A DNA stretch of 64,000 nucleotides from Chitinophagaceae bacterium UBA1931 (lineage in GTDB: Bacteria; Bacteroidota; Bacteroidia; Chitinophagales; Chitinophagaceae): positions 1,911,889-1,975,888 of the forward strand of contig DDFJ01000004.1 of assembly GCA_002337125.1 (NCBI GenBank). The letters run 5' to 3'. Below, piece by piece: positions 1 to 9,300 of the stretch. A model generated the notes under the pieces. The model was not told where the DNA came from, searched no databases, and saw only the letters and a program-made list of their open reading frames with translations. Position 1 is the stretch's first letter. Every line of letters starts with the position of its first letter. A program made the position numbers and the translations under genes.

Positions 1-124
1 GAAGATGAAAATGCATACGCAGTATAAAAAATGACAACTAAACCGAAGAGTAAAACTGAATACCGCATAACAATTTATTTTCCCGTATTGCAAACGATGA
101 GTTGGTTTACTAAAATCACTATTT

Positions 125-865
125 TCATTTCATCCGGCTTCCCAATAATCCCAAACCTGCAGCAATATCTTTCCGGGTTTCCAATACAGACGGATCAACA
201 CTCCAGTGTTCGGCTATTTTCATCACGGTTTCCTCATTGGGCCTAACAATATCTTCCCGTTCAAAGTAGGCATCATCTTTCGCCTCTGCCGATAATGTAT
301 TGATCAGTTTCATTGTCTTTTCAGCAGCCGTCGGTTCACCTTCAACAACAATGTTCTCCCCACTTTCACCCGAAAAACTATACACTCTTTCCACCTTCCC
401 GTTCTGTGCTTTTATCCAGCAATGATATTCTATTACTCGATGCGTACAGAAAAACTGCGCATCACCAAATTCCTTACTTAACACCTGTAATAACTTTTTT
501 ACTTCTGCAATGCTTTCTTTCGAATCACCATGCGGCAGCCCCCAGCCACAGGCCAATGTCCATTCACCAACAGCTGGCGTAATAAAAACAAAGTCATCAT
601 ACGCTTTTTCAATACCAACCTGCCAGTTGCAATCCGATACATTGCTGAGCTGCAGTAATGCTGCAAGTCTGTTTTTATCTGTTGTTTTAACGGCAAACCA
701 CATGCATTTATAACCAAACGAAACGGCTGAATCAGGAACAGACTTATCGACCTTTTCTGAAATTACAGTTACAGCTGTTTGCTGTACGGTAGATTTTTTT
801 TCTTTATAAAACTTAAATAAGATGAATACAACTACAAAAGCTGCTATCAGAAAAGCGATCAGCAT
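125..865 (-). CDS. membrane-anchored protein of unknown function
   Basis: I do not recognise this family. The frame can be opened further upstream, to a GTG at 994, but those 43 codons run through a dispersed hairpin repeat. I therefore place the start at the ATG at 865, giving 246 aa. The protein opens with a membrane segment (MLIAFLIAAFVVVFILF) followed by a basic stretch, so it is probably anchored with the rest outside the cytoplasm. The C-terminal two thirds is a soluble mixed domain with several Trp and Cys (GEWTLACGWGLP, THRVIEYHCWIKA) and a well-ordered look, which argues for a real gene. It lies just downstream of a small lipoprotein gene on the same strand. Function unknown. Confidence 0.65.
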   Translation of the reverse strand: MLIAFLIAAFVVVFILFKFYKEKKSTVQQTAVTVISEKVDKSVPDSAVSFGYKCMWFAVKTTDKNRLAALLQLSNVSDCNWQVGIEKAYDDFVFITPAVGEWTLACGWGLPHGDSKESIAEVKKLLQVLSKEFGDAQFFCTHRVIEYHCWIKAQNGKVERVYSFSGESGENIVVEGEPTAAEKTMKLINTLSAEAKDDAYFEREDIVRPNEETVMKIAEHWSVDPSVLETRKDIAAGLGLLGSRMK

Positions 866-914
866 TTTAAAATTAGTTTTCAATGTCTTTGTTATTCTTT
901 TTATTGGTTTTACT

Positions 915-984
915 GATTGCTGTCTCCACCAACCAATTGTGTAAATTTTATTTCGGTTAGAGAGCAACCAACCGATAAGAAAAG
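915..984 (+). repeat. dispersed two-hairpin (REP-like) repeat, copy 1
   Basis: About 66-70 bp that match 4652-4713 at roughly 80%. Each half has arms related to GGTTG and CAACC around a short loop. The two halves are joined by an AT-rich linker (AATTTTATTTC), and the element ends in TAAGAAAA. The left arm is degenerate here. The element overlaps the theoretical N-terminal extension of the gene ending at 125. Confidence 0.7.
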
Positions 985-994
985 TTAGGTGCAC

Positions 995-1558
995 TTATTC
1001 TTTAAACTTCGACTTTCTTAAAACACCTAAGTATTTGTTTCCAATACTTATGTCTGTAAATCTGATATTGATGTAAACTTTATAATGACCATATTTTCTA
1101 CTGAACTTATACGAATAGAATGTCTTGTTATTAATCTTATTATAAACTTTGAAGTATTCCCGTTGAAAAGATACGTGGTCAATCTTCTCAATCGACAAAC
1201 TGCTGTCGATGACGTTATAACTTGTAAGATTAAAAAGTGACCTCAAATAAAGCTTACTCTCTTCTCTATTTCTTCTTTCCCATGTTGAATTATCTGAGGA
1301 ATCAATAAAAAGAACAGAGTTGAAAAAATTATTTTCATCAGATTCAATCCAAAAAAGAGTTAATAGATTTTTATCTGGCGTAACTGAAGATGTTTCCCAA
1401 GATGAATGATTGATTTGGCCACTTGAACTGAATGCTGAGTCTTTAAAGGATATGTCAGAAGGCAACTCAAAAGTCCAACCAACTTCGTTAAGACTAATCG
1501 TTCTGGAAATATTAGCCTTACAACTCGATAATAAAATAATGATTAAAAAGAGTCTCAT
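995..1558 (-). CDS. small lipoprotein of unknown function
   Basis: The 187-aa protein starts with a short hydrophobic signal and a lipobox-like LLSSC (Cys about residue 13), so it is predicted to be a lipid-anchored envelope protein. The rest is polar and beta-rich (for example VGWTFELPSDISF near the N-terminus and YGHYKVYINIRFTD near the C-terminus). No catalytic motif is visible. The stop codon at 995 directly abuts the region upstream of the next gene, so the two may be co-transcribed. Base composition is clearly AT-rich. I cannot assign a family. Confidence 0.7.
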   Translation of the reverse strand: MRLFLIIILLSSCKANISRTISLNEVGWTFELPSDISFKDSAFSSSGQINHSSWETSSVTPDKNLLTLFWIESDENNFFNSVLFIDSSDNSTWERRNREESKLYLRSLFNLTSYNVIDSSLSIEKIDHVSFQREYFKVYNKINNKTFYSYKFSRKYGHYKVYINIRFTDISIGNKYLGVLRKSKFKE

Positions 1559-1633
1559 AACTGCATGTTAGCATTCGTTTATTTGCCAAGGCAGAGTATT
1601 AATAATTGCCCGGCCCTGTTTTTGAAATACCTA

Positions 1634-2794
1634 TCAGCGGCTGCTCTTCGCTTCACAAAACTCTTTCACTGCATCCATAATCATTTTGCCTCTGTCACCT
1701 AAAAATATGGCTTGTTTTAAGTCGTTACAGATAATCGTTAACTCATTTTCGGGTATTCCGGGATTGTCTTTTGATGCCATAACAGTTACTCCATTGCTTT
1801 CTGATAATTTTCTACTGCTTCCAAACTGGTATTTTCTGATTCTTGCAAATGCCCGATTGGATAAAGCCATTTCAAAATATGGTTCAAACTTTAAGGCTTG
1901 GTCAAAATCAAGAATTGCTTCGTCAAACTGAAACTCATTTAATTTAACGGTTCCTCTTGCAAAATAGGCTTCGGCATAACCGCTGTCAAGCTCTATTGCT
2001 TTTGAATAGTTTTTTATTGCAGATTTATAATCCCCTTCCTTGTTACTTGCATGTCCCTTATTCATTGCTTGATTTACTTTTTCAAGACGTTTATCCGGTG
2101 TTGTTTTTCCATTTTTTGTTACTTCAACTGCAAGTATCCTGCCTGTCGAATAATAAACGGTTGTTTCACCTTCCATATTTCCATCCTTGAAATTGCTTCG
2201 CTGTTTTACCTGGCCATTTGGAAAATACATTTCCCAAATACCTTCTTCTTTACCGTTTACAAATGCTCCCTTTTGTTGAAGCGTGCCATCTTCATAGTAT
2301 TCCTTTTCCAAACCATTTTCAATACCGCCGGAATAAGTCCTTTCCATTGATAATTGCCCATTTTGATGATACATTGTTCGAAGCCCTTCAACTTTTCCGT
2401 TCTCAAAAGTTCCTTCTCCCTGTTTCCTTCCGCTGTAATAATAGTCGATGAATTTGCCGCTATATACGCTGCCTCGGAAATACCATACACCGTTTTTCTT
2501 TTCCATTTGGTTGGTTGATGGAATCAGTTTCAGGTCCTCAGGTCTTTTACGATATTCTTTAGTGAAGATGAAAATGGCGCCGTCAAATTTTTCGTAGCCA
2601 AAAAGCTTTAAACTGTCCTTATTTTTAACGACGGTGATGTCCGCAATATCAGTTTCTACAATTTCGTTACCTTCTTCAGGTTCATCAATTATTGGTATGG
2701 AGTCAACAATATAGATAATGTTTTCCTGTGCTTGACCAACTGAATGTAAGCTCAAGAGCATTAGTGCAAATACGATAAAAAAGATTTTATTCAT
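1634..2794 (-). CDS. secreted MORN-variant and TPR repeat protein
   Basis: The 386-aa protein has an N-terminal signal peptide (MNKIFFIVFALMLLSLHSVGQA). Residues about 100-225 hold at least five toxin-type MORN repeats of the form NGQ..../G.EG....YY..G, as in YHQNGQLSMERTYSGG and YFPNGQVKQRSNFKDG. Residues about 245-325 form TPR-like helical hairpins (GDYKSAIKNYSKAIELDSGYAEA). MORN-plus-TPR proteins of this style are common in Bacteroidota and are thought to mediate protein or membrane contacts, but no biochemical role is known to me for this one. It probably acts in the periplasm or at the outer membrane. A degenerate hairpin repeat follows upstream of its start. Confidence 0.85.
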   Translation of the reverse strand: MNKIFFIVFALMLLSLHSVGQAQENIIYIVDSIPIIDEPEEGNEIVETDIADITVVKNKDSLKLFGYEKFDGAIFIFTKEYRKRPEDLKLIPSTNQMEKKNGVWYFRGSVYSGKFIDYYYSGRKQGEGTFENGKVEGLRTMYHQNGQLSMERTYSGGIENGLEKEYYEDGTLQQKGAFVNGKEEGIWEMYFPNGQVKQRSNFKDGNMEGETTVYYSTGRILAVEVTKNGKTTPDKRLEKVNQAMNKGHASNKEGDYKSAIKNYSKAIELDSGYAEAYFARGTVKLNEFQFDEAILDFDQALKFEPYFEMALSNRAFARIRKYQFGSSRKLSESNGVTVMASKDNPGIPENELTIICNDLKQAIFLGDRGKMIMDAVKEFCEAKSSR

Positions 2795-2823
2795 GATGAT
2801 GTGTCAGATTATAATTAGCTAAA

Positions 2824-2866
2824 TTCTTTTTCGGCCGGTGTGGTCAGCAATCGGTAAGAAAAAAGT
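2824..2866 (+). repeat. degenerate half copy of the hairpin repeat
   Basis: The sequence has the TTTCGG entry and the CGGTAAGAAAAAA tail of the dispersed hairpin repeat, but the stem is only weakly kept. It lies between the MORN protein gene and the thioredoxin-like gene. Assignment rests mainly on the shared tail and position. Confidence 0.4.
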
Positions 2867-2874
2867 CGTAGCTG

Positions 2875-4047
2875 CTATTCCACTATTACTTCTTTCAATT
2901 TTTTAAATAATAAATCCAGGTTTTCATTACCATTTTCAATTTCCCTGTCATAAATAATTACACCAGCTGGATTTATCAGGTAAACTTTTGGTACGCCACC
3001 GCTTGCACAATAAATATTTTCGATATCTACATTGTCATAAATATTTACCCATGTCATACCTTGTTTTTTAATTGTATTATAAAACAACTCCTTTGTTTTT
3101 GAGGAAATACAAACAGAGACCACCTCAACTCCCTTTGCAGCATATTTTTCATGAACACGCTTGAGAACTGGCATTTCCCTTATACAAGGCACACACCATG
3201 TAGCCCAAAAATTCAGTAATACATATTTATTATTAGTTCTGTACTTACTTAATGAAACAATATGTCCATTTATATCCCTGCAAGTGAAATCAGGAGCATT
3301 ACCTCCAATTTTGACTTCGATTAAACCCTGAATCTTTTTTATCAACGTTTTTCCTTCAACACTTTTCAAAAACTTATCAGGAAAGGTACTGTTCATAAAA
3401 CTCAGAACAGAGTCTGCACTTACATATGAAGGATAACTTAGATTTCGACGGAAAAACCAAAAAGAATAATAAGAAGAACTGGTGCTTTTTACAATCTCTG
3501 TATTTTTATCTTTGAGGCACTTCTGTAAAGGATTAAAATGTTGATTTATTTCTACAGTGTCTTGTAACATTTCCTCAAACTTATCTCCAAGGGCAGTAAT
3601 ATAATTTTCCAGATTTTTATATTCATTCGCATTGTTTTTAGCAAAAAAATCTTTTTCTTTTTTAAAATCGAAACAATTAGTGAGCCGGTACTTCTCAAAT
3701 GGTGAACCCGCAGAATCACTCTTTAAAAAAACGATTTTTGCCGGTCGTTCGTCAAAGAAAAAACTGTTTCGATAAGCCAGGTATTTGCTTCTCTGATACT
3801 GTAATGTTATTGATGCATAGATAGAAAAGTATTTTTTCTTAATTACAAATTGCCCGTTTTTACTGGAAAGGTGCAGGGGCTTTTGTTCTTTTCCATCATC
3901 GTAGCTGATGTTAACTGCGGAACAATTAAACCCTTTTGGAAACTGAAGAATAACTGTACTCATTTTCTGGCCATACGCACAGGTTATGTTTATGGCAGTG
4001 AATAAAGCTATTCCAAAAATGCTCTTGCAAGAAAGATGTGTTTTCAT
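2875..4047 (-). CDS. secreted TlpA/ResA-like thioredoxin-fold protein
   Basis: The 390-aa protein begins with a signal peptide ending near CAYGQ. The C-terminal 130 residues are a TlpA/ResA-type thioredoxin domain. It has NFWATWCVPCIREMP with the redox Cys pair at residues 285 and 288, and a cis-Pro loop in GGVPKVYLI. The N-terminal 250 residues resemble the poorly conserved beta and helical extension that Bacteroidota TlpA proteins often carry. The likely role is thiol-disulfide exchange in the periplasm. No partner such as a cytochrome c biogenesis gene is adjacent, so the substrate is unknown. An 8-nt-loop hairpin (CTGGCT/AGCCAG) lies just upstream, near 4095. Confidence 0.88.
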   Translation of the reverse strand: MKTHLSCKSIFGIALFTAINITCAYGQKMSTVILQFPKGFNCSAVNISYDDGKEQKPLHLSSKNGQFVIKKKYFSIYASITLQYQRSKYLAYRNSFFFDERPAKIVFLKSDSAGSPFEKYRLTNCFDFKKEKDFFAKNNANEYKNLENYITALGDKFEEMLQDTVEINQHFNPLQKCLKDKNTEIVKSTSSSYYSFWFFRRNLSYPSYVSADSVLSFMNSTFPDKFLKSVEGKTLIKKIQGLIEVKIGGNAPDFTCRDINGHIVSLSKYRTNNKYVLLNFWATWCVPCIREMPVLKRVHEKYAAKGVEVVSVCISSKTKELFYNTIKKQGMTWVNIYDNVDIENIYCASGGVPKVYLINPAGVIIYDREIENGNENLDLLFKKLKEVIVE

Positions 4048-4195
4048 AAATCAACTGCTGTTTAATTTTTTAGCAGGCGTATAAGAACCTGGTTCTGGCT
4101 GTAATAATAGCCAGCCTTTAATGAAAGGTAAGAAAAAATCGTCTTTGAGAAATTGTCTATACTTTTGAGTTCGCTGCCATGATCAATAAGCATAT

Positions 4196-4633
4196 ATGAA
4201 ACCCGTTACGATTTTAATTACAGTTATCTCTATACTTACAATTAACCATTGCCTTTCTCAAACAAACCGGCTGCCTTTAAATCAAAACACGATTGACACT
4301 TCTAAAATTATTGCTAAGGTCTGCACACATGGATTGCCTTATCAAAAGAGAAGCGATTTGGTTGACTACCCGCCTTTCGTTTGTGCTTATATTGATGAAA
4401 AGAACAGCTTTAAATCTTTCAATGTGCTGAGTTATGATTTTATAGATCTAAACAATGAGCATCCAAAAGAAATTCACGTATCAGGGAATTCATTAGGTTC
4501 AATAAAAATATATTTAATTGATCAGGATAGTGTAACTGTAAAAAACTTATTCCTCGCCAATATAGTACTGGAAGTCGAAGGCAGGAAGATTACCTTAAAA
4601 GGGTTAAGGCCAATACTTGGACCTAATAGGTAA
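4196..4633 (+). CDS. small secreted protein of unknown function
   Basis: The 145-aa protein starts at an ATG with a good signal peptide (MKPVTILITVISILTINHCLSQ). The mature part is polar, with a Cys-containing segment (VCTHGLPYQKR) and a beta-rich C-terminus. No domain is recognised. It is transcribed divergently from the TlpA-like gene. It looks genuine because of the signal peptide and the AT-rich codon use shared with neighbours. Confidence 0.65.
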   Translation: MKPVTILITVISILTINHCLSQTNRLPLNQNTIDTSKIIAKVCTHGLPYQKRSDLVDYPPFVCAYIDEKNSFKSFNVLSYDFIDLNNEHPKEIHVSGNSLGSIKIYLIDQDSVTVKNLFLANIVLEVEGRKITLKGLRPILGPNR

Positions 4634-4651
4634 ACTTTGTTTTGTTTTACA

Positions 4652-4713
4652 GGTTGCTGTCTTCACCAACCAGTTATGTGAATTTTATTTCGGTTGGCGG
4701 GGACACCAACCAC
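4652..4713 (+). repeat. dispersed two-hairpin (REP-like) repeat, best copy
   Basis: Two hairpins in tandem. The first has arms GGTTG/CAACC around CTGTCTTCAC. The second has arms GGTTGG/CCAACC around a GCGGGGACA-type loop. The linker AGTTATGTGAATTTTATTTC separates them, and the element ends ACTAAGAAAAA. This is the clearest of the copies in the first 10 kb. It sits in the 309-bp gap between the small secreted protein gene and the DinB-like gene; I see nothing else in that gap. Confidence 0.8.
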
Positions 4714-4942
4714 TAAGAAAAAAATGAAACAGCTTGCAATAAGCACATTCAGAATTCAACTGGTGCCAATGTATAGTACGGGGTCACATTGTTTGAACAG
4801 AATGAAATCCCCGCAGTGGTTATTAGGGCACCAGTGATGACTTACCGGCGGGAGTTTTTTTGTACTGCTGCAGTAAATGGTACAGGCTTTGATTGTATTC
4901 AGGGGGTTTCAGAAGTACAGTATCTTAGAACAAACATATATC

Positions 4943-5437
4943 ATGAAACATTCAGTTAACGATGGGTTCCCTTATTATATTGAACTGTCGGAAGACAGGG
5001 ACTTAAAGAAATTGTTTTCTTCACAAGAAAACTTTACGCTCCTTGAATCGCTGGGGGAAGAAAAGGCCAGCTACCGTTATGAGCCGGATAAATGGAGCAT
5101 TAAACAACTGGTTGGGCATATGACAGATCATGAACGGATCATGATCTACCGTTGCCTGCGTTTCAGCCGAAATGATCAGACAATTCTTCCCGGCTACGAT
5201 CAGGACCTGATGGTGGAGAACAGCCGTTTTGAAGAACTGAGTTTTGCCGAGCTTTTGACAGACTTTGTACAGGTGCGGAATGCGTCCAGGAGTTTTATCA
5301 ATGGCCTGTCACCGGAGCAGTTGCTGCGTAAGGGTACAGCCTGGAGATTTGAATTAACGGTGGAAGAATTTCTACGGGCAACAATCGGTCATGAATTGCA
5401 TCACATGGAGATTATCAGGAAGCGGTACCTGCACTAA
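4943..5437 (+). CDS. DinB-like four-helix metalloprotein
   Basis: I start the protein at the ATG at 4943 (164 aa), because the 22 codons upstream of it look non-coding. It has the features of the DinB/YfiT superfamily of four-helix bundles. An early His motif (GHMTDHE, His59 and His63) and a late one (GHELHHMEI, His150 and His153/154) together make the usual three-His metal site. Members include thiol-dependent transferases and stress-induced proteins, and the reaction cannot be told from sequence alone. It is a cytoplasmic single gene with a half copy of the hairpin repeat immediately downstream. Confidence 0.88.
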   Translation: MKHSVNDGFPYYIELSEDRDLKKLFSSQENFTLLESLGEEKASYRYEPDKWSIKQLVGHMTDHERIMIYRCLRFSRNDQTILPGYDQDLMVENSRFEELSFAELLTDFVQVRNASRSFINGLSPEQLLRKGTAWRFELTVEEFLRATIGHELHHMEIIRKRYLH

Positions 5438-5443
5438 TTTCTT

Positions 5444-5490
5444 ATTAAATCTTATTTCGGTTGATGGAGACACCAACCGCTAAGAAAAAC
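5444..5490 (+). repeat. half copy of the dispersed hairpin repeat
   Basis: It holds only the right half: TTATTTC, arms GGTTG and CAACC around a GGAGACAC loop, then GCTAAGAAAAA. It begins 7 bp after the DinB-like stop codon and could also act as a weak terminator. Confidence 0.7.
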
Positions 5491-5635
5491 AATAAAAACA
5501 CAAAACAAATTCAGTTTTCGGGGTCGGTTACAGCCGACCCTTTTTTTATGTATGCCATTTTATAATTAAAGGAATTGATTGCAGCAGTGACCGTGCTGAT
5601 TTTGCTATAACTGTGTTTTATAAAGTTGCTGCAGT

Positions 5636-5887
5636 TGTTGATTTTGCCGTTGCAGATGTCGGTTTATTCGCTGCACGCTGTAATTAAGGCAGTGTAAGAT
5701 GCAATTCAGGCAGTGTACGTATTGATTTATTGACTGCACGGGTTGATTTATTTGCTGCACGTATCAATTAATTGACTGCACGCTGCAATTTAGGCAGTGT
5801 AAGATGCAATTTAGGCAGTGTACGAAGCGATTTAGCCGCTGCACGACCCAATTTAACCGATGTAAAACACGGTTTAAGTGGTTGAAA
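5636..5887. repeat. 12-unit degenerate tandem repeat with an exact 21-bp period
   Basis: Twelve consecutive 21-bp units can be laid out without a single indel. The common core is close to AATTTAGGCAGTGTAAG or GATTTATTGACTGCACG. Units differ at many positions but keep AATTTA or GATTTA near base 5 and GCAGTG or GCTGCAC near base 13. No reading frame stays open across the array: TAA replaces TTA in some units, although one frame would encode a heptad pattern. The period equals two helical turns. The function is unknown. Confidence 0.8.
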
Positions 5888-5968
5888 TGAAGTTCTTTAG
5901 GCTGTATTTTATGAATGAACTCCTGCATATTGCTGAAACAAGGGGTGTGCAGATTTTAGAATAAGTGC
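5806..5968 (+). repeat. 163-bp direct repeat, copy 1
   Basis: About 94% identical (roughly nine mismatches) to 6045-6207, with no gaps. It covers the last four 21-bp units plus about 80 bp of unique sequence (GAAGTTCTTTAGGCTG onward). No gene is visible in it. Confidence 0.85.
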
Positions 5969-6017
5969 TGATTGAAACCGAGCAGGTTTAAATGGTAGCA
6001 AATGATCTTCTTATTAC

Positions 6018-6036
6018 GGTTCGTGAGACACGAACC
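6018..6036. repeat. perfect 8-bp hairpin with the loop style of the REP-like family
   Basis: The arms are GGTTCGTG and CACGAACC around AGA. The stem differs from the other hairpins but pairs perfectly, as expected for compensatory change. It lies in the 76-bp spacer between the two 163-bp repeats. Confidence 0.65.
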
Positions 6037-6044
6037 TAGGCGTA

Positions 6045-6207
6045 GCAATTAAGGCAGTGCACGAAGCGATTTAGCCGTTGCACGACCCGATTTAACCGAT
6101 GTAAAACACGGTTTAAGTGGTTGAAATGAAGTTCTTTAGGCTGCATTTTATGAATGAACAGCTGCATATTGCTGAAACAGGGGGTGTGCAGATTTTTGAA
6201 TAAGTGC
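6045..6207 (+). repeat. 163-bp direct repeat, copy 2
   Basis: The second copy of 5806-5968, in the same orientation. It includes four 21-bp units. The mismatches are mostly transitions. The remaining sequence up to 6315 contains no recognisable gene. Confidence 0.85.
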
Positions 6208-6315
6208 GGAAGGGAAATGCTTTTGTTTTAATTGCAGGAATTTATTTGTCCGATGCATATGGAGCCAACAACTTATTTCAGTTGCTGACTAAGCATGACA
6301 AGTAACGGGGCGGCA

Positions 6316-6345
6316 CAGGTCGGGAGACCTGCGCCAGTGGGGCGC
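6316..6345. terminator. twin short hairpins just after the restriction-modification gene
   Basis: CAGGTC/GACCTG with a GGGA loop is directly followed by GCGCC/GGCGC with an AGTGG loop. They sit immediately 3' of the type IIG gene on the minus strand. There is no T-run, so this is either a processing or pausing structure or another repeat family member rather than a classical terminator. Confidence 0.45.
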
Positions 6346-6348
6346 AGT

Positions 6349-9300
6349 CTATTCAAATCTTATTTCGATTTTTAAAATTCTGTCAAGCTCTTCTTCGATA
6401 TTCTTTTTTATTTCTTCTATTTTATTGTACTTCTCTGCAATTTTTATTTGAGATTTAAAGTCAGGTTCATTATTCTTATCGATAGGAAATGAAATTGCAA
6501 TATTTTCTATCATTGAAGGGTAAACTTTTGTAAATTCATCTTCTCCTCTTTCACCTTTTCGTCCCTTTGCCAAACTACGCAATTGTGGTTCTAAGATATG
6601 CTTAACGTAAGAAATGCTAATATTATTTAATTTGGGTTTTAGCAAACCTCTATCACCATTTATTGAAAATTTGCCATCAATAAGCATCATGTATCCAGCG
6701 AACCCATTTGTTGCCCATGTCAAATATTGTCCATCATAATCAAATGAATTAATGTATGTCAATGGGGAATTATTTGAAGCAGAATAAACAGGGTGCTCGC
6801 CTTTATTCTGATTGCCATATTTTCTTGTATATTTTGCGATTCCTTTTTCGATATAAAATAAATCTTTTAACTTAAATTCTGCTAAATCAAAATCTACTAA
6901 ACTATCAACTTCTATTGTAAGTTTAGCAACTTGTTCTTTGTAATTTTCAATAGTTCTTTTTAATTCAGTTACAAATTGATACTTTTCGATTACCTCGATT
7001 TGCTTATCCTTATCGATTTCATTTTTAGAATTAAAAGGAATATTTATAACGACTTCTTTCATGTTTTTGATAGATGACCTTAAACCTCTATCAAAACCAT
7101 AATGTCTTTTGATTTTTTCAAGTTGTAGCATTAAATATTCTGGAAGTATTTCATCCTTTTTAATTCTGATTACTCCACAATGGTCCGTTGGATAGAATGG
7201 TTTATTTTTCCCAATAACATTAAATTCAAAATCTCCATCAATACCCCACAATACAAAATTGCTATTAAAATCCTGTATGATGCTTTTTGTATGAACTCCG
7301 ATTGGCTCTTTCACATTGGCACTAAATATTGGAATTACTCCTTTAGAGTTATATATATCTTTCTTTAAAACCCTTTTCCCAATACTTAATTCGAAAAATG
7401 TAGTATTGGATAATTTTAGTTCTTTAAAATTTACTTTTTGCTTTTTTTTTTCAGCAACCTCTTTTAGAATACTGGAAAATTCTTTGAGGCTATCAGAAAT
7501 ATCATTTACTAATTCACTAAATACTGTTATTTCGACTGGTTTTTCATCTTCAATAATTCCTAATCTTACCTTATCATCGTTTGACCACCATCTGTCAATA
7601 CTCCAATGATTATCGGGTTTAAATAACTCAAATGGTTGAATTTTACACCTTTCATCTTTATTTATTTTTGCAAAATTCGATTTATTCCCTTTGAAGAAGG
7701 AATATAATGTGATTGCTTCGTTTAAATCATCTTGGTCAATATCAAAGCGATAAACATCCCTACTTTCGCCTATCTCACTTACTAAATAAGTAAATACAGG
7801 ATCTTTTTGTATGTCTTTCTTATTTGCTTTTTTTGTTAAGCAAAGAATATATGTTTTTTTGTTTGTTGTAAAGAATGTATTTAATGGTAACGATACAATA
7901 CCATCAATGTAGCATTCATCTATAATAAACTGCCTTAAATTTTTATCGTTTTGACGATTGAAAATTCCATCAGGCACAATGATAAAAGCTTTTCCATTTG
8001 GCTTTAACGCTCTAATAATCCACTCCATAAACAAACCTTCAACGCCAATAGCATTAATTTTGTAGTAGTTTACAAGTGTCCCGTCTTTCTTAATTTCTTC
8101 TTTCAAGTTACTACTTCCACTTGTTACGTAGGGTGGATTTGTAACGATAAGATCATATTCATTTTCAACTGGTTCCGAAAGTGTACCTAAAATTGAATTT
8201 GTTTTGAGTAGAAAACTGTCGTTAAAAAGTTTAGCAAATTCAGTTGTTATTCCTGGGTTTTCCTTAATAATATCAGAAAAGTAAATCAACATATTAGCTT
8301 TAGCCAAAATGATTGTTTTTTGTTCGTCTTTATCAAACCCTTTATCGTAACCGTGAATTGTGATTTTAGGAATTAATTTTCCCTTCTTGATTTCGTAGAA
8401 TTGGTCAAGTTTGGTTATAACTGGCTCTAATAAAAACTTTCCAACCCCGCAAGCCGGGTCGCAAATTTTAGCCCCTACTTTGATGTCGTCTTTTGCCATT
8501 TCTACAACGGCTCTAACAACTTTTAAAGGAGTAAAGAATTGCCCCCAATTTTTCTTACTGATACTTTCTTTTAGAAAGCTTTCAAAAAGTTGGCTTTTGA
8601 AATCATAATCAATATGCTCAAGCTTGCCGTAATCTTTAAACTTAGTTAGCACTTTTTTGAAAACGGAGCTATAACCTTTTACTGCTTTTTGGTCTTTGCT
8701 TACAAAAATAGTTCCGTTAATAATCGTTGTTTTGTCTGCTGGATTTTCAGGAAACAAAGTTTTGATTTTAGGACGAACAACACTTGCATAAGTTTCTAAA
8801 ACTTCATCTTCTGTATTTCCACTAAAACTTGCGTAAAGAGAATTGAAGTTGAACATTCCCTGTAAAACTCCTAAATCACTTAAGTATTTGAAAATGAAAA
8901 GTTCAACAAATGTATAAAGACAGTTTTCCGGTGTCGCACCACTTACGGACCAGATGTCTTGCCAAATTTGCTTTGCCAAATCAGTTGGATTTACTAATTG
9001 CTTTGGTTTAATTTGGTCATTCAACTCATTTATTGAAAACATTATTTTCTCAATAAGCACTGGCAATTTTTCGTCTTTTATATCAAAGTTGGTTTTTATT
9101 TCTTTTCCACTCTCATCTTTAATTCTATTACCTGTTAAAACATTTACCCAAACTGTATCTTTGGTGTCAGTCGCAATAATTATATGAGCATCAAGTTTTC
9201 TGGCAACTTCTAATTCTTGTTTTACTGCCTTGTTTTTCTGTACAGCAGTTTTAAATTCAGAAGGCTTTTTATATTCAATGACTGCAATTACATTTTTCTT

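Noticed and set aside
31..246. 71-aa frame at the left edge
   Set aside because: It is antisense to the end of the first gene and has no supporting features. Positions 1-124 show no gene.
866..994. N-terminal extension of the first gene from a GTG at 994
   Set aside because: It is made of the dispersed hairpin repeat, and a membrane segment begins at the later ATG.
5580..5887. A CRISPR array as the explanation for the 21-bp repeats
   Set aside because: Units are contiguous with no spacers, they are diverged, and no cas gene is nearby.
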